NCBI GenBank assembly: GCA_958450865.1 | Contig: CAUDNY010000001.1 | Coordinates: forward strand, 1-64,000 | Direction of reading: 5' to 3' | DNA from: an uncultured Collinsella sp. | Lineage (GTDB): Bacteria; Actinomycetota; Coriobacteriia; Coriobacteriales; Coriobacteriaceae | DNA: 64,000 nucleotides | Shown: positions 17,262 through 24,885 of the stretch, one piece after another | Numbering within the stretch: position 1 is the stretch's first letter | Layout of the letters: each line of letters opens with the position of its first letter | The notes under the pieces: model-generated | The model's database searches: none | Told to the model about the DNA's origin: nothing | What the model saw: only the letters and a program-made list of their open reading frames with translations | Made by a program: the position numbers and the translations under genes

Positions 17262-18698
17262 TTAAAGCTCAAGCTCGTTCAAACGTAAGATTGCCACGAT
17301 GTAGATCTTGAGCGCTTGCTTGAGCTGTTCCTCGTTGGCGCACTCGTTGGGACCGTGCATCTGGCCGCCCCACTCGGGCAGCTCCAGACCGGTCTCCTCG
17401 GGGCCAAACGAGACGGCGCGGGCAAAGTTGCGCGCGTACGTGCCGCCGCCCATGGCAAAGGGCTCAGCATGCTTGCCCGTAAACTCGTTATAGGTATCAA
17501 TAAGCGCCTTCACGGCCGGATCGTCGGCAGAGACCGAGAACGGCACCTTCGCACGACCCACACGGCACGTCACGCCAAAACGGCCCACGAGCGGATCGAG
17601 CTGCTCGCGGATGGTATCGGCACTCGTGCTGTCGGGGAAGCGCACGTCGATGACCTGCTCGATGTGGCCATCCACCACACGGATGACGCCGGGATTGCAG
17701 GTGAGCGGGCCAAACGCGGGGCTCGTCGCATCGATGCCCAAGCCGCGGCCATAGGCGTCCGCATGCACAAAAGCCAGGAACTTGACGAACTCGTGCTCGG
17801 CAGGTCTCAGCAGGCGCTCGTCGCGCGCACCAAACGCATCCTCGGCCTCGCGCAGATACGTCACGATGAGGCCGACGGCATTGATCGTTCCCTCTGGCAT
17901 CGAGGCATGACCGCCAATGCCGTGGGCGAAAATCTGGGCATGTCCGTTGTCGAGTGCTGTGATCTCCAGGCGGTCGGCGTTCTCGACCGGTGCCGGCAGC
18001 TCATCGGCGTCAATCGCAAGCTCGCAGATAGACTGCGACGGAATGGCGTTGCTCGCCTCGGCACCGCTCCAGGACACAATACGGCCGCCGTCGATCTTGG
18101 AGCTCACAAATGTCGCCCCAAACTGGCCCTTCTCGGCATTGCAGACCGGGAACTCGGCATCGGGCGTAAACAGAAAGTCGGGGTCTGCGTGGTTCTCCAG
18201 ATAATGGTGAACGTCGGACATGCCCACTTCCTCATCGCAGCCCAGCAGCGCGCGGAAGGTATAGCGCGGCACGATGCCGTGTTTGAGCAGATAAGCGCCA
18301 GCGTAGAGCGACAGCGCCGCCGGGCCCTTGTCGTCGATCACGCCGCGGCCGAGCAGCCAGCCCTCGCGACGCTCCATCGCAAATGGGTCGGTATTCCAGC
18401 CGGGGCCGGCAGGCACCACGTCCACATGGCAGATAGTCGCGAGCTGCTTATCGCCGCGACCCGGAATATCGGCGATGCCCACAAAGCCCTCGTCATCGCT
18501 CGTCTGGTAGCCGAGCTTTTGCGCAATGCCGAGCGCGCAATCGAGCGCATCACGGACCGGGCGGCCAAACGGCGCACCGGGCTCCGCATCGGCAGCAACG
18601 GCCACAGACGGATAGCTCACCAGCTGCTCGATATCGGCGACGACATCTTCCCAGACCTCGTCGACATATTCGGCAACGCTCTGCTCCACCTGATTCAT
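17262..18698 (-). CDS. M20-family dipeptidase (PepV/Sapep type)
   Basis: A 478-residue zinc peptidase, the usual PepV length. The first metal His is in ICHVDVVPAGPGW, then D in GVIDDKGP, and the catalytic/metal pair in LLGCDEEVGMSD. The lid domain follows and the C-terminal metal His lies near GGQMHGPNE, with the substrate-binding GGGTYAR before it. It cleaves dipeptides, often with an N-terminal beta-Ala or D-amino acid, in the cytoplasm. The start at 18698 has AAGGAGGTCGTCC. The HAD gene upstream (stop 18753) is 54 bp away on the same strand, so they may be co-transcribed. Confidence 0.9.
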   Translation of the reverse strand: MNQVEQSVAEYVDEVWEDVVADIEQLVSYPSVAVAADAEPGAPFGRPVRDALDCALGIAQKLGYQTSDDEGFVGIADIPGRGDKQLATICHVDVVPAGPGWNTDPFAMERREGWLLGRGVIDDKGPAALSLYAGAYLLKHGIVPRYTFRALLGCDEEVGMSDVHHYLENHADPDFLFTPDAEFPVCNAEKGQFGATFVSSKIDGGRIVSWSGAEASNAIPSQSICELAIDADELPAPVENADRLEITALDNGHAQIFAHGIGGHASMPEGTINAVGLIVTYLREAEDAFGARDERLLRPAEHEFVKFLAFVHADAYGRGLGIDATSPAFGPLTCNPGVIRVVDGHIEQVIDVRFPDSTSADTIREQLDPLVGRFGVTCRVGRAKVPFSVSADDPAVKALIDTYNEFTGKHAEPFAMGGGTYARNFARAVSFGPEETGLELPEWGGQMHGPNECANEEQLKQALKIYIVAILRLNELEL

Positions 18699-18752
18699 GG
18701 ACGACCTCCTTACCAATGAGCGGCGAGCGCGCTCGCCCCTCACATTACGTCA

Positions 18753-19415
18753 TTAGATAGCGAAAAGTTTAGCAAGCTCGGCCACCGAGTGCACCACCGC
18801 ATCGGCACCCGCCGCCTCGTGCTCGCCCGGCGCCGCCGCGCCCGAATAGATGCCGATGCACGGCACGCCCATTGCGTGCGCGCCCTCCACATCGTTAAAG
18901 CGATCGCCGATCATCACGGCATCGTCGGCCGTCGCGCCGAGCGCCGCCAGGGCATCGCGGACCGAATCGGCCTTGGTCTCGCGTCCCTGCGGCGGATTCA
19001 TGCCAATCACCGCCTCAAACTGAGAGAGCCCGAGCTCATGCACCATGTCGATGCACTTGGCCTCCATGCGCGACGTCGCCACGGCCATACGTTTGCCTTG
19101 GGCGACCAACCCATCCAGCAGCTCGGGGACCCCATTGAACACGGGATACTCCTCCGGTCCCAGTTCATCAAAAAAGGCGCGGTACTCATCGGCCACCACA
19201 AGCGACTCCTCGCGGGAAAAGCCGTAAAAGTCGTGAAAGCTCTTCCACAGGGGCGGCCCGATCATGCGGCGCAGATCACCCATCTGCGTCTCCGAAAACC
19301 CGCGCGCAGCCAGCGTCTTGCGCGTCGAGGTCATCACTGCCCGACCCGTATCGGCCACCGTGCCGTCAAAATCGAACAGCACAACCGGCCGCTCGCAAAG
19401 TTGCAATGCCGCCAT
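18753..19415 (-). CDS. HAD-family phosphatase (phosphoglycolate phosphatase-like)
   Basis: A 220-residue HAD hydrolase with a helical C1 cap. Motif I is FDFDGTVADT (about residues 14-23), motif II VATSRMEAK, the Lys is in GRETKADSV and motif IV GDRFNDVEGA. This is the Gph/PpaX-like layout; the substrate (2-phosphoglycolate, pyrophosphate or other) is unclear. Start at 19415 chosen for the GAAGAAGGG upstream. Divergent from the DegV gene. Confidence 0.87.
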   Translation of the reverse strand: MAALQLCERPVVLFDFDGTVADTGRAVMTSTRKTLAARGFSETQMGDLRRMIGPPLWKSFHDFYGFSREESLVVADEYRAFFDELGPEEYPVFNGVPELLDGLVAQGKRMAVATSRMEAKCIDMVHELGLSQFEAVIGMNPPQGRETKADSVRDALAALGATADDAVMIGDRFNDVEGAHAMGVPCIGIYSGAAAPGEHEAAGADAVVHSVAELAKLFAI

Positions 19416-19571
19416 CGGCACCCTTCTTCCCCAGTTGATGATTTCCACACCACCGCTTCAAACTGTTGACTATTCAACAATTGAACCTAGCAATGTAGAG
19501 CAACTCCACTATACTTGTCGCACTTTGCTTTCAGAAGGCGGCGCTGCCGCGCCCCAACGAAAGGTGCAATT

Positions 19572-20432
19572 ATGTCTTTTGCCATCATAACCGACTCCAC
19601 GTCGGACATCTCCCCCGCCCGTGCCCAAGAGCTCGGCATTTACGTGATTCCGCTGCATGTGATTATCGAGGGCGAGGACCTGCTCGACCAGGTGCAGATT
19701 ACCGCCGAGGAATACGTCGCCCGCATGGCCGGCTCCGAGCAGCTGCCGCACACCTCGCAGCCGAGCGCCGGCGAGTTCAAGGCGCTGTTTGGCCGCGTAC
19801 GCGCCGATGGCCACGACAGCGCGATCTTTATCTCGCTGTGCAGCGAGTGGTCCGCCTGCTATTCCAACGCATGCCTGGTCGCCGAGACCCACGAGCTCGA
19901 CGTGCGCTGCATCGATTCGCGCACCGGCTCGGGCGCCGAGGGCCTGCTGGTGGAGTACGCGCTTGCCATGCGCGAGGACGGCCGCAGCTTGGACGAGACC
20001 GAGGCGCAGATCCGCGCGACGCTGCCCGACGCCCACCTGCTGCTGATTCCCCGCACGCTCGAGAACCTGGTCAAAAACGGCCGCGCCCCCAAGCTCGCCG
20101 GCCAGCTGACGCAGATGCTCAACATTCGCCTGGCCGTTTCGCCGGAGTGGAAATCGGGCGAGATCAAGGCAATCAAAAAGGGCCGCGGCGCCAAGCGCAT
20201 CGTCGCCAACACCATGGCAGATTGCCTCGCGTTTTTGGACGAGCACTCGGGCTCAAGCGTGCGCGTGCTCACGACTGGCGCCGCCGAGGAGCAGGAACTT
20301 GTCAACGAGGCGCTCGCGGGCCAGGACTACGTAGACGCCGGCACTGGCCCCATCGGCTGCACCATCGCCACCCACGTAGGCGTCGATGCCATCGCCATCA
20401 GCTACTGCCCCCGCTACCAGCCCATCCACTAG
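19572..20432 (+). CDS. DegV-family fatty-acid-binding protein (copy 1)
   Basis: A 286-residue DegV protein: N-terminus IITDSTSDISPARAQ, then TSQPSAGEF and ISLCSEWSACYSNA in the lipid-binding cleft, and IDSRTGSGAEGLLV. In Firmicutes DegV/FakB proteins present fatty acids to the kinase FakA; no FakA is nearby. The ATG at 19572 follows GAAAGGTGCAATT. A second DegV protein is at 40486-41376. The two are clearly different in sequence, so they may bind different lipids. Confidence 0.9.
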   Translation: MSFAIITDSTSDISPARAQELGIYVIPLHVIIEGEDLLDQVQITAEEYVARMAGSEQLPHTSQPSAGEFKALFGRVRADGHDSAIFISLCSEWSACYSNACLVAETHELDVRCIDSRTGSGAEGLLVEYALAMREDGRSLDETEAQIRATLPDAHLLLIPRTLENLVKNGRAPKLAGQLTQMLNIRLAVSPEWKSGEIKAIKKGRGAKRIVANTMADCLAFLDEHSGSSVRVLTTGAAEEQELVNEALAGQDYVDAGTGPIGCTIATHVGVDAIAISYCPRYQPIH

Positions 20433-20447
20433 GGGCACCTTTACCTC

Positions 20448-20510
20448 TTGCGGTGGAATAGGGACTGTTTTTGGCTTATTAGCCGCCAATCAATCCCTAT
20501 TCCACCGCAA
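20448..20510. repeat. TTGCGGTG hairpin repeat, copy A2
   Basis: 20-bp arms (20448-20467 with 20491-20510, one mismatch), loop TTTTTGGCTTATTAGCCGC. Lies between two converging genes (DegV and YafQ), where a bidirectional terminator would be expected. Arm bases differ from copies A1 and A3 with compensating changes on the other side. Confidence 0.75.
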
Positions 20511-20525
20511 CTTAGAAATCGGCGA

Positions 20526-20834
20526 TCAGCCCAGCGGACCCTGAAACAGTTCCTGATGAGTGCCCATTCTCACCAGCCTAATCACTGGGTTAGTCTTATG
20601 GGGAAGATAAAGAACGACCACATCGACCAAGCCATCGGATAGGTGGAAATCGATGTGGCCGTTGTAGTTTCCGCCCGGGTTTGAGAGCTCGTGGGCGCCA
20701 TACTCCGCCGGAAGTGACCCATGAGCCACAAGCTCTGCAACCGCCGCTTTAAACTCACTTTTTAGCTGCGGATGCATGCGCATCGTTCGTTTGTAGTCCA
20801 CCTTAAATTGAGCCTCGACTTTAATCTCGAACAT
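20526..20834 (-). CDS. yafQ: YafQ-type mRNA interferase toxin
   Basis: A 102-residue RelE-superfamily toxin. The C-terminus LVRMGTHQELF matches YafQ's catalytic RxGxHxxLF, with the His required for ribosome-dependent mRNA cleavage; the N-terminus FKVDYKRTMRMHP and the NYNGHIDFHLSDG segment also fit. The gene follows its antitoxin after two bases, typical for dinJ-yafQ. Length and motifs are intact, so it is probably functional. Confidence 0.9.
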   Translation of the reverse strand: MFEIKVEAQFKVDYKRTMRMHPQLKSEFKAAVAELVAHGSLPAEYGAHELSNPGGNYNGHIDFHLSDGLVDVVVLYLPHKTNPVIRLVRMGTHQELFQGPLG

Positions 20835-20836
20835 CG

Positions 20837-21136
20837 CTATTCCTCATCGAGGAATGACATAAGCTCATCAGCGTTATTGAATGACAGGCTATCGTCCGGC
20901 AAAATCCCCAGCTCATGAGCCTCGGCGATCACCATGGCGCGCCTCGTCACCTCGTTGGGCACCTCCGCCCTTCCTACAATCTCAAAAGGAATCTTTCGCT
21001 GATTTACCAGCTGCCGAACGGCAAGATTGAGATAGGAATTGAGGCTGAGGCCGACCGAATCCAAGAACTCAGTCGCCTGCTCCTTGAGCCCCTCTTCGAT
21101 TCGAACCGTCGTAGGCTTAACTGTTGCTGTAGACAT
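20837..21136 (-). CDS. dinJ: DinJ/RelB-type antitoxin
   Basis: A 99-residue ribbon-helix-helix antitoxin: the N-terminal strand KPTTVRIEEGLKEQ is followed by SVGLSLNSYLNLAVRQLVNQ, the DinJ pattern. The C-terminal half (SFNNADELMSFLDEE) would wrap the toxin. It has a GGAGGTCGC ribosome site and heads the operon. A 36-bp palindrome at 21184-21219, about 50 bp upstream, is a candidate autoregulatory operator. Confidence 0.9.
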   Translation of the reverse strand: MSTATVKPTTVRIEEGLKEQATEFLDSVGLSLNSYLNLAVRQLVNQRKIPFEIVGRAEVPNEVTRRAMVIAEAHELGILPDDSLSFNNADELMSFLDEE

Positions 21137-21183
21137 TTGCGACCTCCTCGCCCTCGCCCTTTACACCAGTATACCCAATATAA

Positions 21184-21219
21184 ATGGCAATCTGATGTTA
21201 GATAACATCAGATTGCCAT
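21184..21219. promoter_or_regulatory. Perfect 17+17-bp palindrome upstream of dinJ
   Basis: Arms 21184-21200 and 21203-21219 are perfect with a 2-bp spacer. TATACT on the minus strand near 21170-21175 could be the -10 element for dinJ. The site may be the DinJ-YafQ operator, or a hairpin terminating the convergent-side gene at 21250. Confidence 0.6.
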
Positions 21220-21249
21220 GCGTATTCATGTCGCGTGGGCACGATTGAT

Positions 21250-22008
21250 CTACATCAGCCCGCTGAGCGCAATGTCAACGGCCTCGTTGAGGTCGTCGGT
21301 AATGTGTACCAGATCCGGATCGAGCGGACTGATCATGCCGGCGGCCATCACCGGACCGTTGAGCCAGTCGAACAGGCCCTGCCAGTACTCGCTGCCCACC
21401 AGCACGAGCGGCATGCGCTTGACCTTGTGCGTCTGCACCAGCGTGAGCACCTCGAACATCTCGTCGAGCGTACCAAAGCCACCGGGAAACACGATAGCGC
21501 CCGAGCTGTATTTGACGAACATGGTCTTGCGCACAAAGAAGTAACGGAAGTCCATGCCAAGGTTCACATATTTGTTGAGCCCGTGCTCGTGCGGAAGCTC
21601 GATACTCAAGCCGACCGACTTGCCGTTGGCGCTCGCCGCTCCCCTGTTGGCCGCCTCCATGACGCCGGGACCACCGCCGGTGATAACCGCCACGCCGCGC
21701 TGGGCGATCTTGCGGCCAACGGCGCGTGCCGCCTTGTAGAGCGGATCGGTCTTGGGCGTGCGGGCACTGCCGAAGATGGTCACTGCAGGACCAAGCTCGG
21801 CAAGTGCGCCAAAACCATCAACGAACTCTGCCTGAATGCGCAGCACGCGCCAGGGGTCGGTGTGCAACCAGTCGGTCGAGTCCTCGGGCGCCAGCAGGTT
21901 GGCGTAGGTGTTGTCCTTGGGAATCATGGGGCCGCGCATGACCACGGGGCCGCGGCGGTACGTCTCGTCGTAGGCAGGCTCGCCCTCGACGTTCTCATTC
22001 TTAATCAT
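21250..22008 (-). CDS. LOG-family protein (TIGR00730/lysine decarboxylase-like)
   Basis: A 252-residue Rossmann-like protein. The core has FGSARTP, GVAVITGGGPGVMEAANRGA and the hallmark PGGFGTLDEMFEV (about residues 173-185). In the family this motif belongs to cytokinin-riboside-monophosphate phosphoribohydrolases, which release a base from a nucleoside monophosphate; older databases mislabel it lysine decarboxylase. Residues 1-75 are an N-terminal extension (ENVEGEPAYDETYRRGPVV). Start at 22008 has GATAGGAGTACCC. In vivo substrate unknown. Confidence 0.88.
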   Translation of the reverse strand: MIKNENVEGEPAYDETYRRGPVVMRGPMIPKDNTYANLLAPEDSTDWLHTDPWRVLRIQAEFVDGFGALAELGPAVTIFGSARTPKTDPLYKAARAVGRKIAQRGVAVITGGGPGVMEAANRGAASANGKSVGLSIELPHEHGLNKYVNLGMDFRYFFVRKTMFVKYSSGAIVFPGGFGTLDEMFEVLTLVQTHKVKRMPLVLVGSEYWQGLFDWLNGPVMAAGMISPLDPDLVHITDDLNEAVDIALSGLM

Positions 22009-22029
22009 GGGTACTCCTATCGAGAAAAA

Positions 22030-22072
22030 GAAAAGCGGGCGGGGTCGACGCCATGCGTCAAACACCCGCCCG
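22030..22072 (-). terminator. Terminator of tgt
   Basis: On the minus strand a G+C stem CGGGCGGGTG...ACCCCGCCCG with inner GACGC/GCGTC pairing is followed by CTTTTCTTTTTC. It ends the tgt transcript before the LOG gene. Confidence 0.75.
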
Positions 22073-22220
22073 AACATCAACTATTCGGTATGGTACCCAC
22101 GATGCATCAAGCACTTGCAAGCTATCGGTCAGCGGTCGCGCAACCGGTGTCAGCGAATGTGACGACCGGCTGGCGCTCGACCATTGCCGTGCCCACGCTC
22201 TGCAAGCGTGTCTGTCGCTC

Positions 22221-23360
22221 TTAGTAGTCCACCGCCGCAGGGCTGTTCATCCAGTCGCTCACAAACGCGCCGTAGCGGCCCTCGATAATGGCCTGGCGGG
22301 CGCGCTGCATCAGGTTGAGCAGGTAGTAGATGTTGTGCATCGACAGCAGAATGCCGCCGAGCATCTCCTTCTGCGTGACCATGTGACGGATGAGCGCGCG
22401 GCTGTAGCCGCCCGTGCATACCGGGCAGGTGCAGGTGGGGTCGATGGGGCCGTCGTCGTGCGCAAAGCGCGCGTTACGGAAGTTAAGGCGACCTTCACTG
22501 GAGAACGCCGTACCCATGCGACCGGTGCGCGTCGGCAGCACACAGTCGAACATGTCGATGCCCACGCCCACGCCGCGTACGAGCGTGGTGGGGTTGCCGA
22601 CACCCATCAGGTAGCGCGGCTTATGCTTGGGCATGTACTCGCTCACGAGCGGCGCCAGGGTCTCGAACATGGTCTCGTGATCCTCGCCCACCGAATAGCC
22701 ACCGATACCATAGCCCGGGAAGTCGCCGCACTCCTCCAGATGGCGCAGCGAACGCAGGCGCAGATCCAGGTGCATGCCGCCCTGAACGATGCCAAAGAGC
22801 GCCTGGTCATCGCGGGTATGCGCCTTATAGCAGCGCTCGGCCCACATGCTCGACAGCTCAACGGCGCGCTCAACGTAGGCGCGCGTGGCGGGATAGCCCG
22901 GGCACTGGTCGAGCTGCATGCAGATATCGGAGCCGAGTTTCATGGCGATTTCCATGTTGTCCTCGGGCGTCCAAAACACGTGGCGGCCGTCGTAATCGTT
23001 GACAATAAAGCGCACGCCCTCATCGGTGAGCTTGACGGCATCGTTGTGGCTGAAGACCTGGAAACCGCCCGAGTCGGTGAGGATGGGGCCGTGCCAGTTC
23101 ATGAACTTGTGCAGGCCGCCCAGCTCGGCGATGGTATCCTCGCCGGGACGCATGGACAGATGATAGGTATTGGCGAGCACGATCTGGGCGCCGAGCTTCT
23201 TGACAGTCTCGGTGGGAATACCCTTGACGTTTGCCTTGGTGCCCACGGGCATAAAGATCGGCGTCTCGATGTCGCCGTGCGGGGTATGCAGCACGCCGGC
23301 GCGCGCGTGCGTGGTCGGGTCCTCGGCGATCAGGTCGAATTTAAAAAGGTTCTGGTCCAT
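22221..23360 (-). CDS. tgt: tRNA-guanine transglycosylase
   Basis: A 379-residue TIM-barrel enzyme swapping preQ1 for guanine at wobble position 34 of GUN-anticodon tRNAs. Motifs: DSGGFQVFS (first catalytic Asp), the specificity loop MQLDQCP, GIGGYSVGE, the nucleophile segment GIDMFDCVLPTRTGR, and the zinc site CTCPVC...C...H (about 308-340). Length is typical for bacterial Tgt. It appears monocistronic. queA (27023) and queH (34351) of the same pathway are nearby but separate. Confidence 0.96.
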   Translation of the reverse strand: MDQNLFKFDLIAEDPTTHARAGVLHTPHGDIETPIFMPVGTKANVKGIPTETVKKLGAQIVLANTYHLSMRPGEDTIAELGGLHKFMNWHGPILTDSGGFQVFSHNDAVKLTDEGVRFIVNDYDGRHVFWTPEDNMEIAMKLGSDICMQLDQCPGYPATRAYVERAVELSSMWAERCYKAHTRDDQALFGIVQGGMHLDLRLRSLRHLEECGDFPGYGIGGYSVGEDHETMFETLAPLVSEYMPKHKPRYLMGVGNPTTLVRGVGVGIDMFDCVLPTRTGRMGTAFSSEGRLNFRNARFAHDDGPIDPTCTCPVCTGGYSRALIRHMVTQKEMLGGILLSMHNIYYLLNLMQRARQAIIEGRYGAFVSDWMNSPAAVDY

Positions 23361-23625
23361 AAACTGGAACTCCTTGGTTGCGGTTCATACGCAAACCATT
23401 ATACGGGCAACCCGCAAGAAGCACCGACTCGACAGAAACTGGCGCGAGGAGGATACGGCAGGGACACGGCAAATGAGCGTGGATTTTTGGACGCTTACCG
23501 GATGAGCGTGGATAATCTCCCACTTTTGCCCAAAGCACAGCCCAAAAACGGGAGATTATCCACTTTCATTCTGCGGGCACTCATTTAAGTACGTCCCCGA
23601 TGAGTGGAGCTATTTACCAGCCACG
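23361..23625. other. Intergenic region upstream of tgt with palindromic repeat
   Basis: It holds the tgt leader and the inverted repeat 23508-23563 (arms of 21 bp with two mismatches, core GATAATCTCCC/GGGAGATTATC). GAGCGTGGAT occurs twice in direct orientation at about 23476 and 23504. No gene seen. Confidence 0.5.
23508..23563. repeat. GATAATCTCCC inverted repeat
   Basis: 14-bp perfect arms (23508-23521 with 23550-23563) extend inward to about 21 bp with two mismatches. The A+T content and position resemble the other intergenic palindromes in this window, but no second copy of this sequence was found here. Confidence 0.6.
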
Positions 23626-23796
23626 GCAACGCCGATATTTTGGCAACGTCAGCGAGCGGGTCGCATTTGAGACAAGGTGCCGTGAAATGAAAGGGCGCTG
23701 ACCTTCTGGTCGCGCCCTTGAAATTGAACGGCAGATTGTCCAAATGCGGCCCGCGCAGCGTCGGCCGGTCCGCCGTTCGGTAGAACGGCGGAACCC
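23626..23796 (-). ncRNA. Structured intergenic element R1 (covaries with R2)
   Basis: About 170 nt homologous to 26854-27023. Helices: 23656-23669 with 23741-23754 (14 bp, one G-U), 23691-23703 with 23708-23719, and the hairpin 23767-23778 with 23783-23795. The same helices form in R2 with different bases, while joining segments (GCCGAT, TTGGCAA, GTCAGCGA, AAGGTGCC, GGCAGATTG) are conserved. The strand is inferred: both copies begin directly at the stop codon of a minus-strand gene. It may be a 3'-UTR element, an independent RNA or a mobile palindromic unit; Rfam's Collinsella-1 motif is one candidate to test. Confidence 0.6.
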
Positions 23797-24597
23797 CTAA
23801 GGACGCTGGCCCATGCCACCCTCGAGGGTGACGGTCTCGCCGTTCATATACTTAAAGTCGGGACCGCAGAGCTGAACGACAACGCGGCCGATTTCCTTCT
23901 CGACGTCGCCGTAGTGGCCAGCCGGCGGCATGTGGACGTTGGCCTTGAACGCCTCGGGATAGGCATCCTGGAAGTTCTCGAGCGCGGCGGTCCAAGCAAG
24001 CGGGCAAACGATATTGACGTTGATGCCGTCCTTGCCCCACTCGTTGGCGGCAACGCGAGTCAGACCACGGATGCCTTCCTTGGCGGCGGCATAGCTGCAC
24101 TGGCCGTAGTTGCCAAACAGGCCGGCGCCCGAAGCAAAGTTGACCACGGAGCCCTTGGTCTCCTTCAGGTGCGGATAGGCCTTCTGCATGTACAGGTAGG
24201 TGGCATACAGGCCAGAGTAAATGGCGAGGTTGAACTGATCCATGGTGTGATCGGCAATGGTCACGCCCGAGGCGCTGGCCTGAGCGTTGTTGACGACGGC
24301 GTCGATGCGGCCGAACTCCTCAATAGCCTTGTCGATGACGTTCTGGACGACGGCCTCGTTGTCCTGACCAGCCGAGACATCGGCCTGAACAGGCAGAACC
24401 TTGACGCCGTACTCGGCCTCGAGGGATTCCTTGGCAGCCTCGAGCTTGGCAACGTTGCGGCCGGTAATGACGAGGTTTGCGCCCTCCTTGGCAAAAGCGA
24501 TATCGATACCGTAGCCGATGGAGCCAGCGGAGCCGTCCTTGAGCGTGGCCTTGCCACCGCCGGTGACGATCACGGTCTTACCAGTGAAAAGTCCCAT
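23797..24597 (-). CDS. Short-chain dehydrogenase/reductase
   Basis: A 266-residue classical SDR. The nucleotide-binding segment is unusual: TGGGKATLKDGSAGSIGYGI has an insertion inside the normal TGxxxGIG. The rest is regular: VNNAQAS for NNAG, catalytic Ser in VNFASGAG, and YAAAK (Y-x3-K). GRN after strand 2 does not decide NAD versus NADP. Collinsella carry several bile-acid and steroid SDRs, but nothing here identifies a substrate. Start at 24597 has GAAAGGACTTTAT. The stop codon abuts RNA element R1. Confidence 0.88.
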   Translation of the reverse strand: MGLFTGKTVIVTGGGKATLKDGSAGSIGYGIDIAFAKEGANLVITGRNVAKLEAAKESLEAEYGVKVLPVQADVSAGQDNEAVVQNVIDKAIEEFGRIDAVVNNAQASASGVTIADHTMDQFNLAIYSGLYATYLYMQKAYPHLKETKGSVVNFASGAGLFGNYGQCSYAAAKEGIRGLTRVAANEWGKDGINVNIVCPLAWTAALENFQDAYPEAFKANVHMPPAGHYGDVEKEIGRVVVQLCGPDFKYMNGETVTLEGGMGQRP

Positions 24598-24885
24598 ATA
24601 AAGTCCTTTCAAATCGCGACGGGCGCACCCGCCGACTGCGCGCATCCAAATAAACGCGACAAAAGCTGAAATGCAACTTTAACGGGTTCAAGTGAAAAGA
24701 AAAGGCCTCGGCAGGCGAACGGCATAACGTCTTTCGGCGAAGGGATTGTCAAGTACAAACTGGATAAAGTGGCCGAGTTTTTGCTATCGACGCGAGCCAT
24801 CGAACACGTTTTGAAACTTTGCTGCAGCGCGCGGGATGTCGGCGCGAGACTTTATCATAGGGTGACAAACAACGATGAGGAGCAC

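Noticed and set aside
21250..22008. Lysine decarboxylase
   Set aside because: The PGGFGT motif is that of LOG phosphoribohydrolases; no PLP-binding residues are present.
23797..24597. Assignment of the SDR as a bile-acid 7-beta-hydroxysteroid dehydrogenase
   Set aside because: Its N-terminus and the insertion in the nucleotide-binding loop do not resemble the Collinsella 7-beta enzyme as I know it; substrate left open.
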